Source of the DNA: CAMLIZ01 sp036231905
GTDB taxonomy: Bacteria > Pseudomonadota > Gammaproteobacteria > Burkholderiales > Burkholderiaceae_C
Assembly: GCF_036231905.1 (NCBI RefSeq)
Contig: NZ_JAZARE010000009.1
Span: forward strand, 124,001 to 188,000
DNA length: 64,000 nucleotides
Reading direction: 5' to 3'
Positions 1 to 8,740 of this stretch are shown here, piece after piece (the first letter of the stretch is position 1; every line of letters starts with the position of its first letter). The notes below the pieces were generated by a model, which was given only the letters and a program-made list of their open reading frames with translations, did not search any database and was not told where the DNA came from. The position numbers were made by a program, and so were the translations under genes.

Positions 1-2
1 CC

Positions 3-494
3 ACCTTGAGCGTCACCGGCGTGGACGGCATGCCGGCACTGCAGAACGCGGGCAACGTGCTGCGGCCCTTCACCGCTTTCAAGCTCAGCCTGCGCCTGCC
101 GCCGCTGGTGGACGCGAACGAAGCCGCGATGAAGCTCAAGGCCCTGCTGGAAGACAACGCACCCTACAACGCCAAGGTCACCTTCCAGCCCGACGGCCGC
201 ATGAACGAATACGGTGCCACCGGCTGGAACGCCCCCGGCCTGGCCGGCTGGATGGAAAAGGCACTCAACGAAGCCTCTGTCGCCCACTTCGGTGAGCCGG
301 TGGGCTACATCGGCCAGGGCGGCACCATCCCGCTGATGAACCTGCTGCAGCAAGGCTTCCCGAAGGCGCAGATGCTCGTGTGCGGCGTGCTCGGCCCCAA
401 GAGCAATGCGCATGGGCCGAACGAGTTCCTGCACGTGCCCTATGGCAAGCGCCTCACGGCGGCGGTGGCCCAGGTGATCGCGGCGCATCCGTGA
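3..494 (+). CDS. M20 family metallopeptidase, C-terminal part (5' end outside window)
   Basis: The reading frame is open from the window edge, so the start codon lies upstream. The visible 163 residues begin in the dimerisation ('lid') domain (VTGVDGMPALQNAGNVLRP) and run into the C-terminal part of the catalytic domain. A late GPKSNAHGPNEFLHVP segment holds the conserved His that completes the two-metal site in M20 dipeptidases and carboxypeptidases. The family hydrolyses dipeptides or N-acyl amino acids; substrate cannot be told from this fragment. A strong terminator follows 20 nt after the stop. The family call is secure, the specific enzyme is not. Confidence 0.8.
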   Translation, partial: TLSVTGVDGMPALQNAGNVLRPFTAFKLSLRLPPLVDANEAAMKLKALLEDNAPYNAKVTFQPDGRMNEYGATGWNAPGLAGWMEKALNEASVAHFGEPVGYIGQGGTIPLMNLLQQGFPKAQMLVCGVLGPKSNAHGPNEFLHVPYGKRLTAAVAQVIAAHP

Positions 495-512
495 CCACCG
501 CGTTCCAACAAC

Positions 513-541
513 AAAAAGCCCGCCGGACGGCGGGCTTTTTT
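513..541. terminator. bidirectional rho-independent terminator
   Basis: A GC-rich hairpin (AAGCCCGCC ... GGCGGGCTT) is flanked by an A-run on the left and a T-run on the right. It can therefore end both the rightward peptidase transcript and the leftward DUF4148 transcript that converge here. Confidence 0.9.
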
Positions 542-556
542 CCGGGCGCTGGCGGC

Positions 557-910
557 TCAGCGCAGGGCGGCCAGGGTGTTGCTGCGGAAAGTGTCACCAC
601 GGCGCACCGGGTGGGCCACCGCCAGCAGCTCGCCGGCCGGGATCAGGGCGTCGTTGGCGCGGGCGGCCAGCACCTCGGCCTTCACGCTGGCGCGGGCCAC
701 CAGGCTGCGCTCGCTGGTCACGCCGAAGTTCTCTTCGCCTGCGGCCAGCAGTTCCCCGGCACGCAGGGCTTGGCGGGTTTCCGCCTTCACTTCGGCGCGG
801 CTGCGGGTGGAAGCGACGGCGGCGCTGTTGTCCAGCGTGATGTCGTCGGCCAGGGCGGAGCCGGCGGCGATGGCCAGGGCGGCGAGGGAGATGAGTTGCT
901 TGGCATTCAT
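557..910 (-). CDS. DUF4148-like small exported protein
   Basis: A 117-residue protein with a clear Sec signal peptide (residues 1-21, ending SALA). The mature part contains repeated SRAEVKAE / ARASVKAEV segments. This layout, about 100 residues with 'R-A-E-V-x-A-E' repeats, is typical of DUF4148 proteins, which are multiplied in Burkholderiales genomes and have no firm function. It is divergent from the LysR gene across 133 bp, so it is a plausible target of that regulator, though this is inference only. Confidence 0.7.
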   Translation of the reverse strand: MNAKQLISLAALAIAAGSALADDITLDNSAAVASTRSRAEVKAETRQALRAGELLAAGEENFGVTSERSLVARASVKAEVLAARANDALIPAGELLAVAHPVRRGDTFRSNTLAALR

Positions 911-966
911 GGTCAGGTCCTTTCAGTTGTTGCGTCGCGTCATGCGATGGAATGAACTGTAGGCTT

Positions 967-990
967 TGCGTTTCGCGGGATAAATACGCA
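967..990. promoter_or_regulatory. inverted repeat in the divergent DUF4148/LysR promoter region
   Basis: TGCGT (967-971) and ACGCA (986-990) form an inverted repeat between the two divergent genes. The position suits a LysR-type operator, although it is not a textbook T-N11-A box. Confidence 0.3.
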
Positions 991-1043
991 TCGTTTCAAT
1001 GGATGATTGCGCATTCTGGAAGAATCGGCGCTGGAGGTGACTC

Positions 1044-2111
1044 ATGGACCGTTTGCAATCGATGCGCGTGTTCGCCAAGGTGGTGGAGCTGGGCAGCCTG
1101 GCGGCAGCCGCGCGGGAGCTCGATCTCTCGCCCGCGGTGGTGACCCGCCTGCTCGCCGACCTGGAAGCGCACCTCAACGTGCGCCTGCTCAACCGCACCA
1201 CGCGCCGGCTCGCGCTCACCGAGGTGGGCGAGGCCTACCTGGATCGGGTGCGCCAGATCCTGTCCGAGCTCGATGAGGCCGAGGCGCTGGCCATGGCGTC
1301 CACCCGCGAGCCGCGTGGTGAGCTGCGCCTGCTGATGCCGCCGCCCTTTGCGGCACACCAGTTCGCCAAGCACCTGCCGAAGTTCCGCGCTCGCCACCCC
1401 AAGGTGACGATCGACCTGGAGGTGCGTTCCGGCCCGATCGAGACGGCCGACGAGGGCTGCGACGTGTCGGTGATCGTCAGCGGGCGGCACCGGCCGCTGC
1501 GTGGCGACTTCGTGGCCCGGCTGCTCGCCCGCACTGAGGTGATCGTGTGCGCCACGCCGGAGTACCTGGACCGGCGCGGCCGGCCACAGCATCCGCGCGA
1601 GCTGGTGGAGCACGAGGCGCTGGTGCCGGTGCTGCCCAACGTGCCGCGCGAGTGGGTGTTCCAGAGTGGCGCCTGGGGCGACGACGAACCGGGCGGCGAC
1701 ACGACGACCATCTCCTTGCAGGGCGCGCTGTCCACCAACCACATCGACACCCTGTTTGCGGCCGCGCTGGCCGGCATGGGCATCGTGGGCCTGCCGTCGT
1801 TCATGCTGGAGGACGCGCTGCTCGAGGGCGTGCTCGAGCGTGTGCTGCCGCACTGGCGGCTGATGGACTTCCACATCTACGCCGCCATGCCCTCGCGCAA
1901 ATACATGCCGGCGCGCACGCGGGCCTTCATCGACTTCCTGGTGGAAACCTTTGGCGGCGAAGACCGCGACCCCTGGCTGGCGGCCGCCGGCTGCGAAACC
2001 TCCGGCTCGGCCGGCAGCTGCCTGTTGCAAGCGGCGACGCCGGGGCTGGAGCCGGCCGCCGCGGTTCAGGCCGAGGGCGGCTGGGCGCAGTTCACCGCAT
2101 CCGCGGGCTGA
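1044..2111 (+). CDS. LysR-family transcriptional regulator
   Basis: A 355-residue protein with an N-terminal winged helix-turn-helix (residues about 1-60; MDRLQSMRVFAKVVELGSLA...) and a LysR substrate-binding domain (about 90-290). The C-terminal tail of roughly 50 residues is Ala/Gly/Pro-rich and longer than usual. A good ribosome-binding site (GGAGGTGA) sits just before the ATG. The N-terminal sequence resembles the CrgA/DsdC-like LysR group common in Burkholderiales. Effector and targets are unknown; the divergent DUF4148 gene is the closest candidate target. Confidence 0.9.
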   Translation: MDRLQSMRVFAKVVELGSLAAAARELDLSPAVVTRLLADLEAHLNVRLLNRTTRRLALTEVGEAYLDRVRQILSELDEAEALAMASTREPRGELRLLMPPPFAAHQFAKHLPKFRARHPKVTIDLEVRSGPIETADEGCDVSVIVSGRHRPLRGDFVARLLARTEVIVCATPEYLDRRGRPQHPRELVEHEALVPVLPNVPREWVFQSGAWGDDEPGGDTTTISLQGALSTNHIDTLFAAALAGMGIVGLPSFMLEDALLEGVLERVLPHWRLMDFHIYAAMPSRKYMPARTRAFIDFLVETFGGEDRDPWLAAAGCETSGSAGSCLLQAATPGLEPAAAVQAEGGWAQFTASAG

Positions 2112-2120
2112 GGCACGGCA

Positions 2121-3176
2121 TCAGAAGGTGTAGCCGGCCTGCACCGTGGCGCCGCTCAGCGGCTCGATCAGGGGCAGCAACGGCTGCAGCGGCCGGTAGC
2201 GCAAGGCCACCTTGGTGGCGTAGGCAAAAAAGCGCGGCAAGTCCTGCGCATAACGCGCCTTGCCGTCGCGGTGCTTCAGGCGGCAGAAGATGCCCAGCAC
2301 CTTGAGGTGGCGCTGCAGGCCCATCCACTCCAGCGCCCGCCAGAACTCGCCGAAGTCCTCGCCCACCGGCAGGCCGACGCGGCGCGCCTGCTCCCAGTAA
2401 CGCACCGCCCAGTCGATCTCGCGCTCCTCGTCCCACGACAGGAAGGCATCGCGCAGCAACGAGGCCACGTCGTAGGTGATGGGGCCGCGCACCGCGTCCT
2501 GGAAGTCCAGGATGCCGGGGTTCGGGTCGGCCACCATCAGGTTGCGCGGCATGTAATCGCGGTGCACCGCGACCGTGGGCTGCGCCAGCGCGCTGTCGAT
2601 CAGCAACTGGCACACACGCTGCCACTGGCTGCGCTGCGCGTCCGTCCAGGTGACGTTGAATTCGCGCGCCACGCACCAGTCGGGGAAAAGGTCCAGCTCG
2701 CGTTGCAGCAGCGCCGCATCGTAAGGCGGCAGCGTGGCCGGGTCCACCGCCTGCTGGAAGCGCACCAGCGCCTGCACCGCATCGCGCATCAGGCGGTCGG
2801 CCTGGGCGCTGGAGGCCTCGCGCAGCTGGTCCAGGTACAGCGCGTTGCCCAGGTCGCTGAGCAGCAGGAAGCCTTGCCCGGCGTCGCATTCAAGGATCTC
2901 GGGCGCATGCAGGCCGGCGTGTTGGATCAGCCCGGCGATGTGCACGAAGGGGCGCACGTCCTCCTGCGGCGGCGGCGCATCCATCACGATGAAGGAGGCT
3001 TGCGCCGACTGCACGCGCAGGTAGCGCCGGAAGCTGGCATCGGCCGAGGCCGGCTGCAGCGTGTCCAGCCGCAGGCCGCGGGCCTGCGCAATGGGCGCGA
3101 GCCAGCGCTCGAAAGCCGCCTGCCGGGCCGGGTCGGCCCAGGTGACGGCGGTGGGGGAAGGGGCGGAGGCGCTCAT
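2121..3176 (-). CDS. amgK: AmgK-like anomeric sugar kinase (aminoglycoside phosphotransferase fold)
   Basis: A 351-residue APH-fold kinase. The catalytic loop HRDYMPRNLMV and the metal-binding ILDFQDA are visible, and a substrate-side LLLSDLG segment precedes them. AmgK phosphorylates N-acetylmuramate and N-acetylglucosamine at the anomeric carbon in the peptidoglycan-recycling route that bypasses de novo UDP-MurNAc synthesis. The call rests on fold plus position: in Pseudomonas and Burkholderiales amgK is divergent from lptD, as here. The usual partner murU (nucleotidyltransferase) is not downstream; a LysR gene ends there instead. Start chosen at MSASAPSP, because upstream in-frame sequence looks non-coding. 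Confidence 0.8.
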   Translation of the reverse strand: MSASAPSPTAVTWADPARQAAFERWLAPIAQARGLRLDTLQPASADASFRRYLRVQSAQASFIVMDAPPPQEDVRPFVHIAGLIQHAGLHAPEILECDAGQGFLLLSDLGNALYLDQLREASSAQADRLMRDAVQALVRFQQAVDPATLPPYDAALLQRELDLFPDWCVAREFNVTWTDAQRSQWQRVCQLLIDSALAQPTVAVHRDYMPRNLMVADPNPGILDFQDAVRGPITYDVASLLRDAFLSWDEEREIDWAVRYWEQARRVGLPVGEDFGEFWRALEWMGLQRHLKVLGIFCRLKHRDGKARYAQDLPRFFAYATKVALRYRPLQPLLPLIEPLSGATVQAGYTF

Positions 3177-3378
3177 GGAAAATCGCTTTGTGTCGCGGGC
3201 CGTTGCGCCCCGGGCGCAAGCCGAAGGCGCTGAAGGCGCCGGCCGAAGAGATAATCGATCGATTCTACAAACCGCTTCCCCGGCGCGATGGCCCCGCGGG
3301 AACCGCATCCGCGGCGCGGCGCCAACAATCCCACTGCTTTCGCTCGCTTTCTTGCGCACCTCGGTTCGGCTTTCATCG

Positions 3379-5763
3379 ATGTCTGGTGGTCCGCGCCGCA
3401 GCCCCTTGGCTGCGGCGGCCTTGGCCATGCTGGCGCAGGCCGCCCTGGCACAGGCGCAGCCCGAGGCGCTGCCCGGCACCACGCTCAAGGTATCGCCCGA
3501 GCTGCGGCCGGCCTCTCGGCGCGACGGCTCGGCGCCGCTGCCCATCATCCTGCTGGCTGACAAGATCCAGGGGCGCCCCGACCTCGACGCCTTTGCCGAA
3601 GGCCATGTGGAGATGCGGCGCGACGGCACCGTGGTGCGCGCCGACCGCTTCACCTATGACGTGGCCGATGACCTGGCCAAGGCCAGCGGCAACGTCAGCA
3701 TCAGCCGTGACGGCAACCGGTTCAGCGGGCCGGAGCTGCAGCTGCACGTGCAGCGCTTCGAAGGCTTCTTCGTGCAGCCGGACTACTACCTGGCGGTCAC
3801 CCAGGCCGGTGGCCATGCGGAGCGGGTGAACTTCATCGGCCCGCAGCGCGCTGAAGCGATCAACGCCACCTACACGAGCTGCCCGCGCGACGGCTCGCAG
3901 GACCCGGCCTGGCTGCTGAGCACCGACCGGGTGCGCATGGATTTCGAGACCAACACCGGCATCGCCGAAGGGGCGGTGGTGCGTTTCTACGGCGTGCCCA
4001 TCCTGGCCGCGCCGGTGCTCAGCTTCCCGCTCACCGACGACCGCAAGTCCGGCTGGCTGCCGCCCAGCATGAACCTGGACAGCAAGAGCGGCGTCGAGCT
4101 GGGCGTGCCGTACTACTGGAACATTGCGCCCAACCGAGACGCCACCTTCACGCCGACGGTGATGACCCGCCGCGGCGTGGCGCTGGACACCGAGTTCCGC
4201 TACCTGCAGCCCGGCTTTCGCGGGCGCGTGGACTGGAACGTGCTGCCCAACGACCGCCTGACCGGGCGCTCGCGCCAGGCGGTGCTGTTCGAGCACGAAG
4301 GCGACACCGTCGGCGCGGTGCACTACCGTGCCGACCTGCTACGCGTGTCCGACGATGGCTACTGGCGCGACTTCCCCCGTGCGGTGCCTTCGCTCACGCC
4401 GCGCCTGCTGCCGCTGGACGTGCAGGCCGACCGCAACGTGTCCGCGCTCAATGGTGACTGGCGCCTGTACGCCCGGGTGCAGCGCTGGCAGCTGCTCAAC
4501 CCGGACGACGGCTCCACCAGCATCGTCGCACCGCCTTACGACCGTGCCCCCCAGCTGGGATTCAGCGGCTTCGGGCGCCTGGGCGCGGGGCGCGGGGCCC
4601 TCGAATACAGCCTCGAAAGCGAGCTCAACCACTTCGAGCTGGCCGAGGGCCAGGGCACCAGCGCGCAGCGGCCCACGCGCGGCACACGCGTGCACGTGGT
4701 GAGCGCGCTGGCGTGGCCTTTCAGCCTGCCGGGCGGCTGGATCACGCCCCGGCTGTCGGTGAACGCGGCGGACTACCGCTACACCTACCGCGACGGCAGC
4801 ACCGGGCCGGAACTCGAGGGCCGGGGCTCGCGCACGGTGCCTACCTTCAGTGTCGACAGCGGCATGGTGTTCGAGCGCAACAGCCGCTGGTTCGGCCGCG
4901 CGATGCGCCAGACGCTGGAGCCGCGCCTGCTCTACGTGAACACACCCTACCGCGCGCAGAGCCAGCTGCCCAACTTCGATGCGGCGGGCAAGGACTTCAA
5001 CGAGATCTCGGTCTACAGCGACAACGCGTTTGCCGGCGTGGACCGGGTGTCGGACACACACCAGTTGGCTGCCGGCGTCACCACGCGCTGGCTGGACGCC
5101 CAGACCGGTGTCGAGGCGATGCGCCTGGGCATCGTGCAGCGCTACCTCTTCCGCGACCAGCAGATCACGCCGGCGCCGCAGGGCGGTGTGGCGGTCGAGG
5201 GCGAGCCACTCACCCAGCCGCTGTCGGACGTGCTGCTGCTCGCGTCCTCCACCATCTGGCCACACTGGACCGTGAGCGGGGCGGTGCAGTACAACCCCGA
5301 CACGTCGCGCGTCGTGCGGTCGGTGACCGGCGTGCGCTACTCGCCCGGGCCCTTCCGCACCGTCAACCTGAACTACCGCTTCACGCGCGGCTCCCTGGAG
5401 CAGGCCGAACTCGGCTGGCAGTGGCCGATCTACCAGTCGGCCCGCGACAAGAACAGCAGCGGCTCGTGCAGCGGCAGCTGGTACGGTGTGGGCCGGCTCA
5501 ACTACAGCATGCGCGACCGCCGCCTCACCGATTCGCTGGTGGGCATGGAGTACGACGCCGGCTGCTGGATCGGACGCGTGGTGGCCGAACGCGTGTCGAC
5601 CGGCCGCAGCGAGGCCACCACGCGCCTGATGCTGCAGCTGGAGCTCGTGGGCCTCTCCCGGCTCGGTTCCAACCCCTTGAGGGCCTTGAAGGACAATATC
5701 CCCGGCTACCGGCTGCTGCGCGAAGAGCGTGGCAAGGATGCCGCAGGCGCCACATATGACTGA
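3379..5763 (+). CDS. lptD: LPS-assembly outer-membrane protein LptD
   Basis: A 794-residue protein of the usual LptD length. A signal peptide (residues about 1-25, ending ALAQA) is followed by the periplasmic OstA/beta-jellyroll domain (about 60-200; ADKIQGRPDLDAFAEGHVEM). A large beta-barrel follows, with the LptD motif PYYWNIAPNRDATFTPT. LptD with the lipoprotein LptE (encoded near 19.7 kb here) inserts LPS into the outer leaflet of the outer membrane. The start was chosen at the ATG that gives the signal peptide; the frame is open further upstream but is not protein-like. It overlaps surA by 8 nt, so the two are translationally coupled. Confidence 0.95.
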   Translation: MSGGPRRSPLAAAALAMLAQAALAQAQPEALPGTTLKVSPELRPASRRDGSAPLPIILLADKIQGRPDLDAFAEGHVEMRRDGTVVRADRFTYDVADDLAKASGNVSISRDGNRFSGPELQLHVQRFEGFFVQPDYYLAVTQAGGHAERVNFIGPQRAEAINATYTSCPRDGSQDPAWLLSTDRVRMDFETNTGIAEGAVVRFYGVPILAAPVLSFPLTDDRKSGWLPPSMNLDSKSGVELGVPYYWNIAPNRDATFTPTVMTRRGVALDTEFRYLQPGFRGRVDWNVLPNDRLTGRSRQAVLFEHEGDTVGAVHYRADLLRVSDDGYWRDFPRAVPSLTPRLLPLDVQADRNVSALNGDWRLYARVQRWQLLNPDDGSTSIVAPPYDRAPQLGFSGFGRLGAGRGALEYSLESELNHFELAEGQGTSAQRPTRGTRVHVVSALAWPFSLPGGWITPRLSVNAADYRYTYRDGSTGPELEGRGSRTVPTFSVDSGMVFERNSRWFGRAMRQTLEPRLLYVNTPYRAQSQLPNFDAAGKDFNEISVYSDNAFAGVDRVSDTHQLAAGVTTRWLDAQTGVEAMRLGIVQRYLFRDQQITPAPQGGVAVEGEPLTQPLSDVLLLASSTIWPHWTVSGAVQYNPDTSRVVRSVTGVRYSPGPFRTVNLNYRFTRGSLEQAELGWQWPIYQSARDKNSSGSCSGSWYGVGRLNYSMRDRRLTDSLVGMEYDAGCWIGRVVAERVSTGRSEATTRLMLQLELVGLSRLGSNPLRALKDNIPGYRLLREERGKDAAGATYD

Positions 5764-7090
5764 ACTCGTTTCCCTTTCCCGCCGTCTGGCCCGCCGCTGG
5801 CTGCCCTTGTTGCTGGCCGCGGCCACGCTGAGCCAGGGCAGCGCCTGGGCGCAGCAGCGCGGCCCACGCGGCGGCGACTACATCGTCGCGGTCGTCAACC
5901 AGGAGCTGGTCACTGCTGGCGAGGTGGACCAGCGCGTGGGGCGCATCCGCGACACCGCCCAGCGCACCAACGCCAAGCTGCCCTCCGACCGCGAGTTGCG
6001 CCAGCAGGTGCTGGAGGCGCTGATCGAGGAGCGGGTGCTGATCACCTATGCACGCGAAACCGGCACCCGGGTCGACGATGCCGATGTCGATCGGGCCGTG
6101 CAGGGCGTGGCGCAACAGAACCAGCTCACCCTGCCGCAGCTGCGCGAGCGCCTGCGCCAGGAAGGCATGGACTACGCGCGCTTTCGCAATAGCCTGCGCG
6201 ACCAGATGCTGGTGGAGCGGGTGCGCGAGCGCGAGGTGCTCAGCCGCATCAAGGTGAGCGACCCCGAGATCGACGACTTCATCAAGAAGCAGCGTGGCGC
6301 CAATGCGGCCCAGCCGGAATACAACATTGCCCAGATCCTGGTCACCGTGCCGGACGGCGCCAGCGTCGAGGTGGTGGCCGAACGCCAGGCGCGTGCCCGC
6401 GTGGCGCAGCAGCGGGTGCGCGACGGCGAGGACTTTGCCGAAGTGGCCAAGCAGATGTCCGAGGACGGCAACCGCCAGCGTGGTGGCGAAATCGGGCCGA
6501 AGCCGGCCGATCGCCTGCCGGATGTGTTTGTCGCCGCGGTGCGCGACCTGAAGCCGGGCCAGGTGGCGCCGACGCTGCTGCGCACCGGCGCCGGCTTCCA
6601 CGTGCTCAAGCTGCTGGACCGCAAGGACACCGGCGGGGGCATGAGCGTCACCCAGACCCGCGCCCGCCACATCCTGCTGCGTCCGTCGGCCCAGCTGTCG
6701 CAGGACACCGCGGTCAAGCGCCTGGCGGAAATGAAGCGCCAGATCGCCTCCGGCCGCCGCTTCGAGGAGCTGGCACGCCAGCATTCCGAAGACGGCAGCG
6801 CCGCGCAAGGTGGCGACCTGGGCTGGGTGTCGCCCGGCGCCCTGGTGCCTGAATTCGAAGAGGCGATGAACCGCCTGCCCAACGGCGGCGTCTCCGATCC
6901 GGTCGTGTCGCGTTTCGGTGTGCACCTGATCCAGGTGCTGGAGCGGCGTGACGTGGCGGTGGACCCGAAGCAGCTGCGCGAGCAGGCGCGCAATGCGCTG
7001 CGCGAGCAGAAGTTCGACGAGGCCTACAACGACTGGATCCGCGACCTGCGCGCCAAGGCGTATGTGGAAATGCGCGAGCCTCCTCAGTGA
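5756..7090 (+). CDS. surA: periplasmic chaperone / peptidyl-prolyl isomerase SurA
   Basis: A 444-residue SurA. A signal peptide (about 1-30) precedes the N-terminal chaperone domain (DYIVAVVNQELVTAGEVDQRV). Two parvulin domains follow, each with the IxAxHILV-type start (YNIAQILVTV near 195; TRARHILLRP near 303). A short C-terminal helix completes the family architecture. SurA escorts outer-membrane proteins, including LptD, to the BAM complex. The start was set at MTELVSL, which overlaps the lptD stop and gives a good signal peptide. Confidence 0.95.
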   Translation: MTELVSLSRRLARRWLPLLLAAATLSQGSAWAQQRGPRGGDYIVAVVNQELVTAGEVDQRVGRIRDTAQRTNAKLPSDRELRQQVLEALIEERVLITYARETGTRVDDADVDRAVQGVAQQNQLTLPQLRERLRQEGMDYARFRNSLRDQMLVERVREREVLSRIKVSDPEIDDFIKKQRGANAAQPEYNIAQILVTVPDGASVEVVAERQARARVAQQRVRDGEDFAEVAKQMSEDGNRQRGGEIGPKPADRLPDVFVAAVRDLKPGQVAPTLLRTGAGFHVLKLLDRKDTGGGMSVTQTRARHILLRPSAQLSQDTAVKRLAEMKRQIASGRRFEELARQHSEDGSAAQGGDLGWVSPGALVPEFEEAMNRLPNGGVSDPVVSRFGVHLIQVLERRDVAVDPKQLREQARNALREQKFDEAYNDWIRDLRAKAYVEMREPPQ

Positions 7091-7196
7091 ACCACCCCAC
7101 CCGCGGCCGGGGCGCCGAGCCCAGCGCCGGGCCGTTCCCAAGCGGGGCTCGGGCCCTCTCGGAGGGCGGGCGCCGTATTCGGCGACCGGGTGTCCT
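7091..7196. repeat. GC-rich intergenic repeat
   Basis: The spacer between surA and rsmA is very GC-rich. Its reverse complement (…GAGGGCCCGAGC… GCTTGGGAACGGCCCGGCGCTGGGCT…) resembles the spacer at 25800-25884, so it is one copy of a dispersed intergenic element. pdxA, which often lies between surA and rsmA, is absent. Confidence 0.5.
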
Positions 7197-7958
7197 ATGA
7201 AACACATTGCGCGCAAGCGCTTCGGCCAGCACTTCCTGGTCGACCTGGGGCTCATCGACGCCATCGTCGACGAGATCGATCCGAAGCCCGGTGAGGCGCT
7301 GGTGGAAATCGGCCCCGGGCTGGGTGCGATGACGAATCCGCTGGTCGCCCGTAGCGGCCATCTCACGGTGATCGAGCTCGACCGCGACCTGGCCGCCCGC
7401 CTGGCCAAGCGGCCGGAGCTCACCGTGGTGCAGGAAGACGTGCTGAAGGTCGACTTCGCTGAGCTTTCCAGCCTGCGCGGGCAGAAGCTGCGCGTGGTGG
7501 GCAACCTGCCCTACAACATCTCCACGCCCATCCTGTTCCACCTGCTGGACGCGGTGGACCATGTGACCGACCAGCACTTCATGCTGCAGAAGGAAGTGGT
7601 GGACCGTATGGCCGCCGCCCCCGGCAGCAAGGACTACGGGCGGCTGTCGGTGATGCTGCAGTGGCGCTATCACGTCGAGCCGGTGCTGGACGTGCCGCCG
7701 GAAGCCTTTGACCCGCCGCCGCGGGTGGACTCGGCCGTGGTGCGCATGCTGCCCCTGCCGCAACACCAGGCGATCGACGCGGCGCTGCTGAGCGAACTGG
7801 TCGCGGTGGCGTTCTCGCAGCGCCGCAAGCTGCTGCGCAACACGCTGGGTCGCTGGCTGCAGGAGCGCGGCTTCGGTGGTGACTTTGACGTGCAGCGCCG
7901 CGCCGAGGAAGTGCCGGTGGCCGACTACCTGGCCCTGGCGGCCGCGCTGGCCGGCTGA
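7197..7958 (+). CDS. rsmA: 16S rRNA dimethyladenosine transferase RsmA (KsgA)
   Basis: A 253-residue SAM-dependent methyltransferase. It opens with the family signature KRFGQHFL, then the SAM-binding VEIGPGLGAMT (motif I) and the catalytic NLPYNIS (motif IV) near residue 105. It dimethylates two adjacent adenosines in helix 45 of 16S rRNA late in 30S assembly. The link with surA-lptD is conserved in proteobacteria. A hairpin follows immediately after the stop. Confidence 0.96.
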   Translation: MKHIARKRFGQHFLVDLGLIDAIVDEIDPKPGEALVEIGPGLGAMTNPLVARSGHLTVIELDRDLAARLAKRPELTVVQEDVLKVDFAELSSLRGQKLRVVGNLPYNISTPILFHLLDAVDHVTDQHFMLQKEVVDRMAAAPGSKDYGRLSVMLQWRYHVEPVLDVPPEAFDPPPRVDSAVVRMLPLPQHQAIDAALLSELVAVAFSQRRKLLRNTLGRWLQERGFGGDFDVQRRAEEVPVADYLALAAALAG

Positions 7959-7962
7959 ATGA

Positions 7963-7988
7963 AAAAAGCCCGCCGGTGGGCGGGCTTG
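7963..7988. terminator. hairpin terminator between rsmA and the outer-membrane protein gene
   Basis: AAGCCCGCC and GGCGGGCTT form a stem just after rsmA. The six As to its left become a U-run on the minus strand, so it best serves the leftward gene at 8007-8555, while also sitting at the end of rsmA. Confidence 0.85.
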
Positions 7989-8006
7989 GCGCGAGCGTGG
8001 GGCGCC

Positions 8007-8555
8007 TTAGAACTTGTAGCTCAGGCCGATCGAGTACAGGTCGACATCACCCTTGTCGTCAAAGACGTTCAGGCGATAGCGTTCGACTTCGGCGCGCACC
8101 GACAGGTTCTTGTTGATGGCGTAGCTGCCACCGATGCCGAATTTGATGTCCGTGCCCGTGTCCTTGTCGGAGAGGAACCCGGGGATGTTGGCCTTCGATT
8201 CGGCACGGAACACGCCCAGCTTGCCCAGCAGGCTGAAACCGCCGTTCAGCGGGAACTCACCCACGGCGTCCAGGTAGAAGCCATCGGCGCTCTGCGAGCC
8301 GGTCACGCCGCCGGCGCTGGCCTTCAGCTTCCCGAGGTCGACATAGCCGGCTTCCAGGCTGAAGTTCGGGGTGAACGACACGCCGCCGTACAGCTTGAAG
8401 CCGGTGTCGGTGGAGTCGATGTTGACGCCCGGCACGTCTTCGGTGTGGAACTTGGAGCCGCCGAACGATGCACCGGCGAAGAAGTCGGCGGCGTGGGCGC
8501 CGGCCACGCCTGCGGCGAGCAGGGCTGCAGCGGCGATCTTGTGAAAGCGAACCAT
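8007..8555 (-). CDS. small outer-membrane beta-barrel protein (OmpA/OmpW-like porin fold)
   Basis: A 182-residue protein. A signal peptide (1-22, ending GAHA) is followed by alternating beta-strand sequence with Gly/aromatic girdles (DFFAGASFGGSKF, FKLYGGVSFTP, YSIGLSYKF). It ends in an aromatic residue (YKF), the C-terminal signature recognised by BAM. It matches the OMP_b-brl domain of OmpA-like eight-stranded barrels without the peptidoglycan-binding domain. Role unknown. It stands alone between terminators. Confidence 0.8.
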   Translation of the reverse strand: MVRFHKIAAAALLAAGVAGAHAADFFAGASFGGSKFHTEDVPGVNIDSTDTGFKLYGGVSFTPNFSLEAGYVDLGKLKASAGGVTGSQSADGFYLDAVGEFPLNGGFSLLGKLGVFRAESKANIPGFLSDKDTGTDIKFGIGGSYAINKNLSVRAEVERYRLNVFDDKGDVDLYSIGLSYKF

Positions 8556-8693
8556 CTCTCTATCCCTCTGTGGATTGGCTGCCGCACTCCATGCGCGGCC
8601 GCCGCGAATTCTAGGGATTTCCCTGATGGTTGCCGGCCGGTTTAGGCGCCGGTGCAACACCCGCCTGTGGTGGATTGACGCTGCACAAAACAA

Positions 8694-8716
8694 AGGGCGG
8701 CCACTCGGGCCGCCCT
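8694..8716 (-). terminator. leftward intrinsic terminator
   Basis: AGGGCGGCC (8694-8702) and GGCCGCCCT (8708-8716) form a 9-bp stem. On the minus strand it is followed by TTTGTTTTG, so it ends a leftward transcript arriving from the 8741-9773 region. Confidence 0.7.
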
Positions 8717-8740
8717 GGGTGTGCGAATGAACGAGCGCCG

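Noticed and set aside
4339..5826. Long minus-strand frame opposite lptD
   Set aside because: It is the complement of lptD coding sequence with shadow composition and no motifs.
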